Numbered from the stretch's first letter, positions 15,053 through 22,923 are shown. The stretch is DNA of 62,850 bases from Streptomyces ardesiacus (GCF_003112575.1 NZ_BEWC01000013.1:1-62850); one strand, 5' to 3'. The notes: generated by a model from the sequence alone, not told the origin. A program made the numbers and translations.

Positions 15053-16795
15053 GTGAACGGAATGGAGACAGCCCAGTTCAGCGCCCTTGTAGTCGTGGGT
15101 CTGTTGGTCTTCTTCTACGGAGGGACCTTCCTGATATCGACCCGCATCGGCAAGAAGGAGGAGAACGCCGACGGGTACATGACCGCCGGCAACAACATCG
15201 GTTTCGGAATCTCCGCGGCCAGCATGACGGCGACCTGGATCTGGGCGTCCTCGATGTACGCGTCGGCGACGTCCGGCTACACCTACGGCATCTCCGGCCC
15301 CATCCACTACGGGCTCTGGGGCGCCCTGATGATCCTCTTCATCTACCCCTTCGGGAAGCGGATCCGTGCCGTCGCGCCGAAGGCGCACACGCTCGCCGAG
15401 GTCATGTACGTCCGGCACGGGCGCTCCAGCCAGTTGATGCTGGCCGGCTCGAACATCGTCGGCAGCCTGATCAGCCTGATGTCGAACTTCATCGCCGGTG
15501 GCGTGCTGATCTCGCTGCTGTCGCCGTTCACGTTCACCCAGGGCGTCTTCGCCGTCGCCGCCGGCGTCCTGCTCTACACGCTGTGGTCCGGCTTCCGCGC
15601 CTCCGTGCTCACCGACTTCGTGCAGGTCGTGGCGATGCTCGGCGCGGTGGCCGTCATCATCCCGGTCATCTTCTTCGCCGCCGACTTCCCGGCCGCCTTC
15701 GAGTCCGGCGCGGGCAACCTGACCGCGCAGCAGGGCGACTTCTTCTCCAGCACGGCCTTCATGGAACAGGGCGCCCCGTACATCGCGGCGGTGCTCGCCT
15801 ACGCGATCGGCAACCAGACCATCGCGCAGCGGCTGTTCGCGGTGAAGGAGAACCTGATCAAGCCCACCTTCATCACCGCGACCGTCGGCTACGGCGCGAT
15901 GGTCATCGGTGTCGGCATGCTCGGTGTGCTCGCCCTCTACCTCGGCCACGAGCCCGCAGGCGGCGACCTGAACAACATCATCCCGGGCATGGCGGCCGAG
16001 TACCTGCCGCCCGTGCTGCTGGCCCTCTTCTTCGTCATGATCGTCGGCGCGCTCTCCTCGACGGCCGACTCGGACCTCGCCGCCCTCTCCTCGATCATGA
16101 TGGCCGACGTGTACGGCCAGAACGTGGCCGGGAAGGGGAAGGCCGACCCGAAGACCATGCTGCTCGTGGGCCGCATCACGATGGTGGTGGCGACCGCGGC
16201 GGCCGTGGCCTTCGCCAGCCTGCAACTGAACATCCTCGACCTGCTGGTGTTCGTCGGCGCGCTGTGGGGCGCCCTCGTCTTCCCCGTCCTGGCCAGTTTC
16301 TACTGGGACAAGGTCACCGGAAGGGCGTTCACCACCTCGGTGCTCGCGGCGCTCGCCGTGTTCCTGCCGGTCCGCTTCTCCTGGATCCCGGTGGACGGCT
16401 TCTTCGGCATCGTCGTGGACGTGCTGGCGGTCGTCGGTGTCGGCGTCGTGCTCGGCCTGATGGTCTTCGGCTTCCTCGGCGCCCGCGCCGCAAAGATCGC
16501 CGGTGCGGTCGCGGTCGTGGCGACCGCGCCGTTCGCCGTCGGCTCCCTGCACGAGTACGCCACGCTGTGCGGCTCGCTGGTCGCCTACTCGGTGTCCACC
16601 GTCATCTGCTGGGCCATGTCCGTGCGCCAGAGCGAGGGCTTCGACTTCGCCGTCATCGCGCGCCGCACCGGTGACTTCGACAGCGGTCCGACGGCGGCCG
16701 CCGACACGGACGGCACGGACGGCACGGACCCGCAGGACACCGGCCACGGGCCGGACAGCCGAACCGGCTCCGGCACCGTCACCGTCGCCAAGTGA
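15053..16795 (+). CDS. sodium:solute symporter (SSS family, urea/DUR3-like)
   Basis: A 580-residue protein with about 13-14 membrane spans and the SSS fold. Typical elements include the first-helix GGTFLISTRIGKKEENADGYMTAG region, the ASMTATWIWASSMYASATSGYTYG core near residues 57-80, and the helix with SSTADSDLAALSS that carries the sodium-site Ser/Thr residues. The C-terminal 50 residues are an acidic, Thr/Asp-rich tail. GTG start with AAGGAGG eight bases upstream. The next gene, a 43-residue membrane protein, follows after 16 bases with its own strong ribosome binding site and is likely a small subunit. Substrate unknown; urea or a similar small amide is a guess from similarity. Confidence 0.85.
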   Translation: MNGMETAQFSALVVVGLLVFFYGGTFLISTRIGKKEENADGYMTAGNNIGFGISAASMTATWIWASSMYASATSGYTYGISGPIHYGLWGALMILFIYPFGKRIRAVAPKAHTLAEVMYVRHGRSSQLMLAGSNIVGSLISLMSNFIAGGVLISLLSPFTFTQGVFAVAAGVLLYTLWSGFRASVLTDFVQVVAMLGAVAVIIPVIFFAADFPAAFESGAGNLTAQQGDFFSSTAFMEQGAPYIAAVLAYAIGNQTIAQRLFAVKENLIKPTFITATVGYGAMVIGVGMLGVLALYLGHEPAGGDLNNIIPGMAAEYLPPVLLALFFVMIVGALSSTADSDLAALSSIMMADVYGQNVAGKGKADPKTMLLVGRITMVVATAAAVAFASLQLNILDLLVFVGALWGALVFPVLASFYWDKVTGRAFTTSVLAALAVFLPVRFSWIPVDGFFGIVVDVLAVVGVGVVLGLMVFGFLGARAAKIAGAVAVVATAPFAVGSLHEYATLCGSLVAYSVSTVICWAMSVRQSEGFDFAVIARRTGDFDSGPTAAADTDGTDGTDPQDTGHGPDSRTGSGTVTVAK

Positions 16796-16811
16796 CCCCC
16801 GAGGAGGCATC

Positions 16812-16943
16812 GTGAGCACCGCAGCCCTGACCGTGTACGTCCTGATGTGGCCGGCGATCGTGGCCGTCGTCCTGTTCGTGATCAGCCGCGGCTTCTACCG
16901 CGAGTGGGCTCAGGCCCGCCGCGACGGGCAGGACATCATCTGA
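16812..16943 (+). CDS. small membrane subunit of the symporter
   Basis: A 43-residue protein with one membrane span (about residues 5-26, LTVYVLMWPAIVAVVLFVIS) and a charged C-terminal part (FYREWAQARRDGQDII). GTG start with GAGGAGG at 16801-16807. It lies directly after the symporter and matches the pattern of the putative transporter small subunits that accompany SSS transporters in actinobacteria. Its role would be stabilising or regulating the transporter (inference). Confidence 0.75.
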   Translation: MSTAALTVYVLMWPAIVAVVLFVISRGFYREWAQARRDGQDII

Positions 16944-16972
16944 CCCGGCGCCGCCCGTCCGCGGACGACGGC

Positions 16973-17017
16973 AGAGGGGCCGCACCCCAGGTGTCCAACC
17001 CGGTGGGTGCGGCCCCT
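16973..17017. terminator. bidirectional terminator
   Basis: A perfect 14-pair stem: arms 16973-16986 (GAGGGGCCGCACCC) and 17004-17017, with a 17-base loop. It lies between the convergent symporter operon and the DUF1416 gene. Confidence 0.8.
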
Positions 17018-17035
17018 CGGCCGTGCTGTCCGCCG

Positions 17036-17323
17036 TCAGACGGCGATCGCGACCTCCGCCAGGCCGCCCTGCTGGGCGACGACCGTGCGGTCGGCGGAGC
17101 CGCCCGGGACGAGCGCGCGTACGGTCCAGGTGCCCTCGGCCGCGTAGAAGCGGAACTGGCCCGTCGCGGAGGTCGGGACCTCCGCCGTGAACTCGCCGGT
17201 GGCGTCCAGCAGACGGACGTAGCCCGTCACCGGCTCGCCGTCGCGGGTCACGTGGCCCTGGATGGTGGTCTCACCGGGCTTGATCGTCGAGGCGTCGGGG
17301 CCGCCGGCCTTCGCTCCGCACAT
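17036..17323 (-). CDS. DUF1416 protein, sulfur-locus partner of CysA
   Basis: A 95-residue protein of the DUF1416 family, found almost only in actinobacteria and almost always next to the cysA sulfurtransferase gene, as here (54-base gap, same strand). It begins MCGAKAGGPDAS and is predicted all-beta, with a carboxypeptidase-regulatory-like or transthyretin-like fold (GHVTRDGEPVTGYVRLLDATGEF). There is no signal peptide. The Cys at position 2 is conserved in homologues I recall. Its role in sulfur metabolism is inferred from linkage only. Confidence 0.85.
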   Translation of the reverse strand: MCGAKAGGPDASTIKPGETTIQGHVTRDGEPVTGYVRLLDATGEFTAEVPTSATGQFRFYAAEGTWTVRALVPGGSADRTVVAQQGGLAEVAIAV

Positions 17324-17377
17324 GTCGTTACTCCTGAGGTGTAGGGAAAGGTCGGCCGGATGCCGTACCCGTGTCGC

Positions 17378-18223
17378 TTACTTCGCGGCGCCGAGCTCGA
17401 TCGGCACGCCGACGAGGGAGCCGTACTCGGTCCAGGAGCCGTCGTAGTTCTTGACGTTCTCCACACCCAGCAGCTCGTGCAGGACGAACCAGGTCAGGGC
17501 CGAGCGCTCACCGATGCGGCAGTAGGCGATGGTGTCCTTGGCCAGGTCGACCTGCTCGTCGGTGTAGAGCTGCTTCAGCTCGTCGTCCGACTTGAAGGTG
17601 CCGTCGTCGTTGGCGTTCTTCGACCACGGGATGTTGCGGGCGGACGGGACGTGGCCCGGACGCTGCGACTGCTCCTGCGGGAGGTGGGCCGGGGCGAGCA
17701 GCTTGCCGGAGAACTCGTCGGGCGAGCGGACGTCGACCAGGTTCTGCGTGCCGATCGCCTGGACCACGTCGTCGCGGAAGGCGCGGATCGCGGTGTTCTG
17801 CGGCTTGGCCTTGTAGTCGGTGGCGGCGCGCTCGGGCACGTCGTCGCCGGGGACCAGCTCGCGGGCGTCCAGCTCCCACTTCTTGCGGCCGCCGTCGAGG
17901 AGCTTGACGTTGTCGTGGCCGTACAGCTTGAAGTACCAGTAGGCGTAGGACGCGAACCAGTTGTTGTTGCCGCCGTAGAGGACCACGGTGTGGTCGTTGG
18001 AGATGCCCTTGGCCGACAGGAGCTTCTCGAAGCCCTCCTGGTCGACGAAGTCGCGGCGGACCGGGTCCTGGAGGTCCTGGGTCCAGTCGATCCGGATCGC
18101 GTTCTTGATGTGGTTCTTCTCGTAGGCGGACGTGTCCTCGTCCACCTCGACGATCGCGATGGTCGGGTCGTCCAGGTGGTCCTGCAGCCAGTCGGCGTCG
18201 ACCAGGACGTCGCTGCGGCTCAT
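17378..18223 (-). CDS. cysA: thiosulfate sulfurtransferase (rhodanese)
   Basis: A 281-residue tandem rhodanese: an inactive N-terminal domain (about 1-130) and a catalytic C-terminal domain with active-site Cys in YCRIGERS (near residue 235). It transfers sulfane sulfur from thiosulfate to an acceptor such as cyanide or a cellular thiol, feeding sulfur assimilation. ATG at 18223 follows a very strong GGAGGAGAAATC site. In actinobacteria this gene is called cysA (not the sulfate ABC ATPase). It lies about 140 bases downstream of a Cys-containing leader peptide, so cysteine-dependent attenuation is plausible. Confidence 0.92.
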   Translation of the reverse strand: MSRSDVLVDADWLQDHLDDPTIAIVEVDEDTSAYEKNHIKNAIRIDWTQDLQDPVRRDFVDQEGFEKLLSAKGISNDHTVVLYGGNNNWFASYAYWYFKLYGHDNVKLLDGGRKKWELDARELVPGDDVPERAATDYKAKPQNTAIRAFRDDVVQAIGTQNLVDVRSPDEFSGKLLAPAHLPQEQSQRPGHVPSARNIPWSKNANDDGTFKSDDELKQLYTDEQVDLAKDTIAYCRIGERSALTWFVLHELLGVENVKNYDGSWTEYGSLVGVPIELGAAK

Positions 18224-18337
18224 GATTTCTCCTCCGGGGCAGTTGGCGGCGGGGCGTGCGGTGAGAGGGCGGGCGCGCTCGGGCCGTGCGGCGGCGCGCG
18301 GGTGCCCGGGGCAGGCCGGGGGGGACGAGGGGGACAC

Positions 18338-18357
18338 GGACGGCGACGTCGCCGTCC
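18338..18357 (-). promoter_or_regulatory. hairpin immediately after the cysA leader peptide
   Basis: A 20-base perfect inverted repeat, GGACGGCGACGTCGCCGTCC, forms an eight-pair stem with an ACGT loop. On the minus strand it begins three bases past the leader peptide stop codon and is followed by a pyrimidine-rich run. That is the placement expected of an attenuator controlled by ribosome position. Confidence 0.55.
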
Positions 18358-18360
18358 GCC

Positions 18361-18441
18361 TCAGAAGGTGCGACAGAGCATGGCGGCAACGCGGCACAGG
18401 TCCACTGCCCGCCGCTTGGTGAGATCCGCCTGTTGCTTCAT
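18361..18441 (-). CDS. putative leader peptide of the cysA operon
   Basis: A 26-residue ORF starting ATG at 18441, too short for routine gene calling. It begins MKQQADLTKRRAVDLCRVAA and ends with a second Cys in MLCRTF. Actinobacterial sulfur genes are often preceded by such leader peptides, whose DLCR...CR core places Cys codons where a stalled ribosome could sense low cysteinyl-tRNA. A promoter with GTGACA (18474-18479), 18-base spacer and TACGAT (18450-18455) would start transcription only a few bases before the ATG. Confidence 0.8.
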   Translation of the reverse strand: MKQQADLTKRRAVDLCRVAAMLCRTF

Positions 18442-18449
18442 AGGTCCCG

Positions 18450-18479
18450 ATCGTAGGGATTGAGGGCGGGCCGTGTCAC
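18450..18479 (-). promoter_or_regulatory. predicted promoter of the cysA leader/operon
   Basis: On the minus strand, -35 GTGACA at 18474-18479 and -10 TACGAT at 18450-18455, 18 bases apart. The predicted start lies 2-8 bases upstream of the leader peptide ATG, giving a nearly leaderless message. Confidence 0.5.
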
Positions 18480-18490
18480 CGGCGTGTCGC

Positions 18491-18508
18491 ATGATGAGAC
18501 GTCATCAT
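18491..18508. promoter_or_regulatory. ATGATGA-N4-TCATCAT inverted repeat
   Basis: Perfect seven-base arms around a GACG centre, positioned 11 bases upstream of the predicted -35 box of the cysA leader. Size and position suit a transcription factor site. The regulator is unknown. Confidence 0.45.
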
Positions 18509-18662
18509 CCGGAATGTGGGATGAACAGCCTCGTCGCCCTGACCCGCGGGCCGGGCGGGCACGGCACGGCCGCCCGCGCATCTGCGGTACGGACAGCGGC
18601 GTCTCGCCAGTCGGACGAGGACGCTCGCGTCACCGGTGCGCGGGGCCGCGCCGCCCCTCGTC

Positions 18663-19424
18663 CTACCCGGCCAGCTTGACGTTCGAACCCTTCACCGTGA
18701 TCTCGACGCCGTCCTTCGCCGCCTCGACCTTGTCGAGCCTGATGCCGCCCGGCAGCTCGTCGATGGTCTGCTGGAAGTCGGTGATGGCCCGGATCCGGGA
18801 CTCGGCGAGCTGCCGGCCGGCGATCTCCGGCAGGCCGTCGGCGACGACCTCGACGTCGTCGTTCTTGACCTTGACCGAGCTGAGCACCTCGATCGGCCCG
18901 GGCACCTGCACGCCGAGCACCGTGGCCTGCAGCGACACCTTGATCTTTCCGTCGCCGCCGTCGGCGAGGCCGACGACCTTGGCGGAGATGCCGGGCGCGA
19001 TGTCGGTGGGCTGGGACTTGGTGGCCTTCATCAGCTCGTCGTAGCCGACGGTCGCCGTGCCGGTGGCGGAGGCCGCGGTGGCGGAGGCGTAGTCGCCGGA
19101 GAACTCGACGCCCTTCAAGCGCGCGTGCAGCTCGGCGATGCGGATTTTCTCGTCGCCCTTGCCGGTGGACGCCTCGTAGTCGTCGATGCCGACCTCCACG
19201 TCGTCCAGCTCCTCGGCGGCGGCCTGGGTGAGGAAGGGGAAGCCGTTGATGGAGACGTCCGGCGTCGAGGACAGGTTCTCGCTGCTGCGCAGTTCGTCCG
19301 CCGCCCGGTCCTCGGCGTAGTTCACGGCGACACGGTCGGCGATCACGAAGAGGCCGCCCAGGATCACGACGACGATCAACAGTATTCGCAGGGCGCGCAT
19401 ACGGTGCTTCACCAACCCGGACAC
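18663..19424 (-). CDS. DUF2993 (LmeA-family) phospholipid-binding protein
   Basis: A 253-residue protein with an N-terminal signal-anchor (about residues 11-29, LRILLIVVVILGGLFVIAD) and an extracytoplasmic DUF2993 domain (about 35-250), including the ISINGFPFL-like element (DVSINGFPFLTQ). LmeA proteins bind phosphatidylinositol-type lipids and support lipoglycan assembly in mycobacteria (family knowledge); the Streptomyces role is unknown. Three in-frame starts are possible (GTG 19424, GTG 19412, ATG 19400), none with a strong ribosome binding site. A 12-bp direct repeat lies upstream. Confidence 0.82.
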   Translation of the reverse strand: MSGLVKHRMRALRILLIVVVILGGLFVIADRVAVNYAEDRAADELRSSENLSSTPDVSINGFPFLTQAAAEELDDVEVGIDDYEASTGKGDEKIRIAELHARLKGVEFSGDYASATAASATGTATVGYDELMKATKSQPTDIAPGISAKVVGLADGGDGKIKVSLQATVLGVQVPGPIEVLSSVKVKNDDVEVVADGLPEIAGRQLAESRIRAITDFQQTIDELPGGIRLDKVEAAKDGVEITVKGSNVKLAG

Positions 19425-19506
19425 TCGACGGCGGCGGACCCGACGACCGGCGGCCGTCCAGCGCGAGCGTAACGCGGGGTCCGGACGCCCCCCGGGTTTT
19501 GTCGAA

Positions 19507-19540
19507 CACCTGTGACAGGGGGCACCGGCACCTGTGACAG
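19507..19540. repeat. 12-bp direct repeat, possible operator pair
   Basis: CACCTGTGACAG occurs at 19507-19518 and again at 19529-19540, 22 bases (two helical turns) apart, in the gap upstream of the DUF2993 gene. Each copy contains CCTGTnACAG, partly palindromic. In-phase copies suggest cooperative protein binding. Confidence 0.5.
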
Positions 19541-19554
19541 CGCGCCGCCGGGGC

Positions 19555-20736
19555 TCAGGCCAGGGCCCGGCCCAGGACGTACACGGCCGGGGCCGCCGCC
19601 GCCAGCGGCAGGGCCACGCCCGCCGTGAAGTGGACGAAGCGGGAGGGGTAGTCGTAGGCCGCGACCCGCAGGCCGATCAGCGCGCAGACCGCGGCGCCCG
19701 CGCCCAGCAGCGCTCCCGACGCCCCGAAGTCCGTCACCGAGCCCACCGCGGCACCCGCCCCGGCCGCGGCCAGCAGCGCGACGACGACGGACGCCGGGGT
19801 CGGCAGCGGCAGCGCGCGGGCCACGGCGGCCACGGCCACCGCGATCCCGCCGACCGCCACCGCGTCCGCGTCGGCGGCGAGGTACCCGCCCGCGACGACG
19901 GCCAGGGCCGCCGCGGCGACAGTCGCCATCAGGCCGTACATCCGCTCGTCCGGGTCGGCGTGCGAGCGGAGCTGCAGGACCAGGGAGAGCAGCACCCACA
20001 CGCCGAGCGTGCCGAGGATCGCCGCCGGGGAGCGGTCCGACACGAGCAGCGCCACGTCGGCGGCGAGCGCGCCCAGGAAGCCCAGCGCGATGCCCTGCCG
20101 GGCGGGCCACATGCCGTTCAGCCGGAACCAGCCCGCCGCGGTGACCGCCTGGAGGACGACGAGCGGGACGAGGAGGGCGTACGTGCCGAGCACCGCCGCG
20201 CCGGACAGCAGCAGCCCGAGCAGCGCGGTGAGACCGGCCGGCTGCATGCCCGGGTCGATGATCGGCGAACGCCCCTCGGCCCGGGCCCGCTGCGCGTCGG
20301 TGATCCGCGTGTTCCCGGCGACGGTCGCGGGGCCGTAGCCCGGCTCGTCGGCGGCGGCGGGCGCGGGGGCAGGAGCGGGAGCGGGAGCCGAGGGGGCGGG
20401 GGGCTCGTACGGCTGCGGCTGGGGCTGGGGCTGTGAGGCGTACGGCTGGGGCTGGTACGGCTGGGCCTGGTACGGCTGGGGCTGGGGCTGCGGGGTGTGC
20501 GGCGGCAGGTACGCCGTCTCCTCCGCGGAGACCGGCGGCTGCACCTGCGTCTCCCAGGTCTGGCCCTGCCACTGCTGCGTGTACGGACCGGCGTCCGCGC
20601 CGGGCTGCTCGTCGTACCCCGCGTACGGCTGCTGCCCGGGCCACGCCTGCGCGTCGTACCCCTCGTACTGCTGATTCTGGGCGTACTGCTGGTTCTGGCC
20701 GTACTGCTGGTACGGCTGGTGCGGCTGGTTGGTCAT
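19555..20736 (-). CDS. multispan membrane protein with Gln/Pro/Tyr-rich N-terminus
   Basis: A 393-residue protein. Residues 1-140 are low-complexity and rich in Gln, Tyr and Pro (repeats such as QPYQPQPY and QQYAQNQQY), a cytoplasmic disordered tail. The rest forms about eight membrane spans with Ala/Leu/Val-rich helices. It lies two or three bases after the MoaD-like gene, so it is part of an operon with it and the hydrolase. No transporter family motif is recognised; function unknown. Confidence 0.8.
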   Translation of the reverse strand: MTNQPHQPYQQYGQNQQYAQNQQYEGYDAQAWPGQQPYAGYDEQPGADAGPYTQQWQGQTWETQVQPPVSAEETAYLPPHTPQPQPQPYQAQPYQPQPYASQPQPQPQPYEPPAPSAPAPAPAPAPAAADEPGYGPATVAGNTRITDAQRARAEGRSPIIDPGMQPAGLTALLGLLLSGAAVLGTYALLVPLVVLQAVTAAGWFRLNGMWPARQGIALGFLGALAADVALLVSDRSPAAILGTLGVWVLLSLVLQLRSHADPDERMYGLMATVAAAALAVVAGGYLAADADAVAVGGIAVAVAAVARALPLPTPASVVVALLAAAGAGAAVGSVTDFGASGALLGAGAAVCALIGLRVAAYDYPSRFVHFTAGVALPLAAAAPAVYVLGRALA

Positions 20737-20739
20737 CGC

Positions 20740-20994
20740 TCACCCTCCTGCGAACGGCGGGAGCACCTCGACCGTGCCGCCCTCGGCCAGCCGTACCGTC
20801 TCATGCCCGCGCGTGCCCACGGGGTCTCCGTCGACGAGGAACGAGCAGCGCAGCAGCACGCGCGTGAGTTCGCCGGGGTGCCGCTCGCGCACCGCGTCGA
20901 GCGCGTCGGCGAGCGTCGCCGCGTCGTACGGCTCCTCGGCCACTCCCGCGGCGGCCTTCGCGGCGGCCCAGTAGCGCACCGTGACCTTTGCCAT
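20740..20994 (-). CDS. MoaD/ThiS-family ubiquitin-like sulfur carrier
   Basis: An 84-residue beta-grasp protein ending in GG (PPFAGG), the C-terminal Gly-Gly that is adenylated and thiocarboxylated in MoaD and ThiS proteins. The KVTVRYWAAAKAAAGV start is typical of MoaD. It would act as a sulfur donor in molybdopterin or other thiolation pathways. No moaE or thiazole genes are nearby, so its pathway is not set by context; it sits in an operon between an alpha/beta hydrolase and a membrane protein. Confidence 0.85.
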   Translation of the reverse strand: MAKVTVRYWAAAKAAAGVAEEPYDAATLADALDAVRERHPGELTRVLLRCSFLVDGDPVGTRGHETVRLAEGGTVEVLPPFAGG

Positions 20995-21030
20995 CTCGTT
21001 CCTTCGTCGTCGGCGATGAACAACGTCAGG

Positions 21031-21891
21031 CTAGCCCGCCCGCGCCACGGCCCAGTCGCCGATGCGGTGCAGCAGCGCCTCGTCCGAGGCGTTCTCGGCG
21101 TGGCCCATGCCGGGTTCCAGCCAGAGTTCGCCGTGGTCCCCGGCCGCCTCGGCCAGCATCCGGGGGTGGTCGAGCGGGAAGTAGCCGTCCCGGTCGCCGT
21201 GCACGACCAGCAGCGGCGTCGGCGCGATCCGCCCGGCCGCCTCCACCGGCGACAGCGGCACCGGGTCCCAGTCGCGGTGGTGGATGCGGGTGCGCAGGCC
21301 GTAGCGGCCCACCAGGCGTCCGGCGGGGCGCATCACCAGCCAGTGCAGCCTGCGCATGGGGGCCGTGCCCCGGTAGTACCACCGGGCGGGGGAACTGACC
21401 GACACGACGGCGTCCGTGCCCGCCGCGTCGTCGCCGGCGTACAGGGCCGCGTGCCGCAGGACCACCGAGCCGCCCATGGAGAAGCCGACGGTCACCACGC
21501 GCCGGTGCCCGAAGCCGCGCGCCCACGCGACGGCCGCTGCCAGGTCGAGCACCTCGCGGTCCCCGACGGTGGACCGTCCGCCGGAGGCCCCGTGGCCCCG
21601 GAAGGAGAACGTGACGACGGCACCGTGCCGCGCGAGGGCCGCCGCGATCCGCCGTACGTGCGGCCGGTCGGCGTCGCCGGTGAACCCGTGCGCGACGACG
21701 AACACCAGGTCAGCGGCGGCTCCCGGGGCCGCTCCCGGCTCGTGCACGGCGTCGACGAGGACGCCGTCGGCCGTACGGAGGAAGGTGCGCGCGGGCCCGC
21801 GGCGCGGCGCTCCCCGGGGTGTCTCGGGATGCGGACGATGGTCTGGACGGTGGGTGGAACGCGCCACACGACCCCCCGGTCGGTTGCTCAT
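21031..21891 (-). CDS. alpha/beta-hydrolase
   Basis: A 286-residue alpha/beta-hydrolase with oxyanion segment VVAHGFTGDAD, nucleophile elbow GFSMGGS (Ser near residue 145), and the acid/base residues in VVHGDRDGYFP and MGHAEN. No signal peptide, so probably a cytosolic esterase or lipase. The ATG at 21891 is the sensible start; an open frame continues far upstream but runs antisense to glnR. First gene of a three-gene operon with MoaD and a membrane protein, divergent from glnR. Confidence 0.85.
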   Translation of the reverse strand: MSNRPGGRVARSTHRPDHRPHPETPRGAPRRGPARTFLRTADGVLVDAVHEPGAAPGAAADLVFVVAHGFTGDADRPHVRRIAAALARHGAVVTFSFRGHGASGGRSTVGDREVLDLAAAVAWARGFGHRRVVTVGFSMGGSVVLRHAALYAGDDAAGTDAVVSVSSPARWYYRGTAPMRRLHWLVMRPAGRLVGRYGLRTRIHHRDWDPVPLSPVEAAGRIAPTPLLVVHGDRDGYFPLDHPRMLAEAAGDHGELWLEPGMGHAENASDEALLHRIGDWAVARAG

Positions 21892-21980
21892 GTCGGCTAT
21901 TCTGCTGGGCAGAGGACTCGGGCAACGTAGCCCCCGGGTCCTTTTGTGCTTTCGGGAGCGGTGCCGGGCGGTCGTCCGGC

Positions 21981-21991
21981 GTTCACCTCCC
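21981..21991 (+). promoter_or_regulatory. GTTCACC half-element upstream of glnR
   Basis: GTTCACCTCCC matches one 11-base PHO-box unit. PhoP is reported to bind the glnR promoter in S. coelicolor (from memory), linking phosphate and nitrogen control. Only one good unit is visible here, so this is a weak call. Confidence 0.3.
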
Positions 21992-22084
21992 GGACGCACG
22001 GCGGGCCCCACGGGCACGGGGTCCGCACCTGTACGAAGCAGTGCCACAGACGTCCTCGCAGGGACCCAGGAGGAACCAGACGTT

Positions 22085-22141
22085 ATGGGCGAGCGAACCG
22101 GGCACGACCACAAACCGTCCCAGGCAGGTGGGGCGCGATGA
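22085..22141 (+). CDS. 18-codon uORF overlapping the glnR start
   Basis: ATG at 22085 preceded by AGGAGGA (22068-22074, ten bases away). The peptide starts MGERTGHDHKPSQAGG and its TGA overlaps the glnR ATG as ATGA (22138-22141). The overlap would couple glnR translation to reading of this short peptide. The Shine-Dalgarno sequence is far better than the one in front of glnR itself. Confidence 0.5.
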   Translation: MGERTGHDHKPSQAGGAR

Positions 22142-22923
22142 GTTCTCTGCTGCTCCTGACCAACGCCCTCCAGCCGTCGACGGAGGTGCTTCCCGCCCTC
22201 GGCCTGCTGCTGCACAACGTACGCGTCGCCCCCGCCGAGGGCCCCGCGCTCGTCGACACCCCGGGCGCCGACATCATCCTCGTCGACGGCCGTCGCGACC
22301 TCCCCCAGATCCGCAGCCTGTGCCAGTTGCTGCGCTCCACGGGCCTGAGCTGCCCGCTGGTCCTCATCGTCACCGAGGGCGGCCTGGCCGCCGTCACCGC
22401 CGACTGGGGCATCGACGACGTACTCCTGGACACCGCCGGTCCGGCGGAGGTCGAGGCGCGGCTGCGGCTGGCCACCGGCCGCCGGCAGCTCGGCGGCGAC
22501 GACTCCCCGATGGAGATCCGCAACGGCGACCTGTCGGTGGACGAGGCGACGTACTCCGCCAAGCTCAAGGGCCGGGTCCTGGACCTGACCTTCAAGGAGT
22601 TCGAGCTGCTGAAGTACCTCGCCCAGCACCCGGGCCGCGTGTTCACCCGCGCGCAGCTCCTCCAGGAGGTGTGGGGCTACGACTACTTCGGCGGCACCCG
22701 CACCGTCGACGTGCACGTACGGCGGCTGCGCGCCAAGCTCGGCCCCGAGCACGAGTCGCTGATCGGCACCGTCCGCAACGTCGGCTACCGCTTCGTGACG
22801 CCGGAGAAGCCCGAGAAGGGCGAGAAGAGCGAGACGGCCGAGAAGCAGGAGAAGGCCGCGGAGCCCCGGACGGCGGCGGCGGAGCACGACGAGGCGGCCG
22901 GCGCAAGGTCATCCAAGGTGTGA
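22138..22923 (+). CDS. glnR: GlnR, global nitrogen regulator (OmpR-type)
   Basis: A 261-residue orphan response regulator matching my recollection of S. coelicolor GlnR (SCO4159). The receiver domain (1-115) keeps D50 in IILVDGRR but lacks the full acidic pocket, consistent with phosphorylation-independent dimerisation known for GlnR. The C-terminal winged helix (about 130-220) has FKEFELLKYLAQHPGRVFTR and VDVHVRRLRAKL. GlnR activates glnA, amtB-glnK and nir and represses gdhA and ureA. The tail is Lys/Glu-rich (EKPEKGEKSETAEKQEK). The start is chosen by homology; a uORF overlaps it. Confidence 0.93.
   Translation: MSSLLLLTNALQPSTEVLPALGLLLHNVRVAPAEGPALVDTPGADIILVDGRRDLPQIRSLCQLLRSTGLSCPLVLIVTEGGLAAVTADWGIDDVLLDTAGPAEVEARLRLATGRRQLGGDDSPMEIRNGDLSVDEATYSAKLKGRVLDLTFKEFELLKYLAQHPGRVFTRAQLLQEVWGYDYFGGTRTVDVHVRRLRAKLGPEHESLIGTVRNVGYRFVTPEKPEKGEKSETAEKQEKAAEPRTAAAEHDEAAGARSSKV

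Noticed and set aside
14378..16819. 813-codon minus-strand open frame
   Set aside because: Shadow of the symporter gene; it reads as His/Asp/Gly-rich low-complexity sequence with no family signature.
21892..22887. upstream extension of the alpha/beta-hydrolase frame
   Set aside because: It runs antisense to glnR. The ATG at 21891 gives a normal-length hydrolase.
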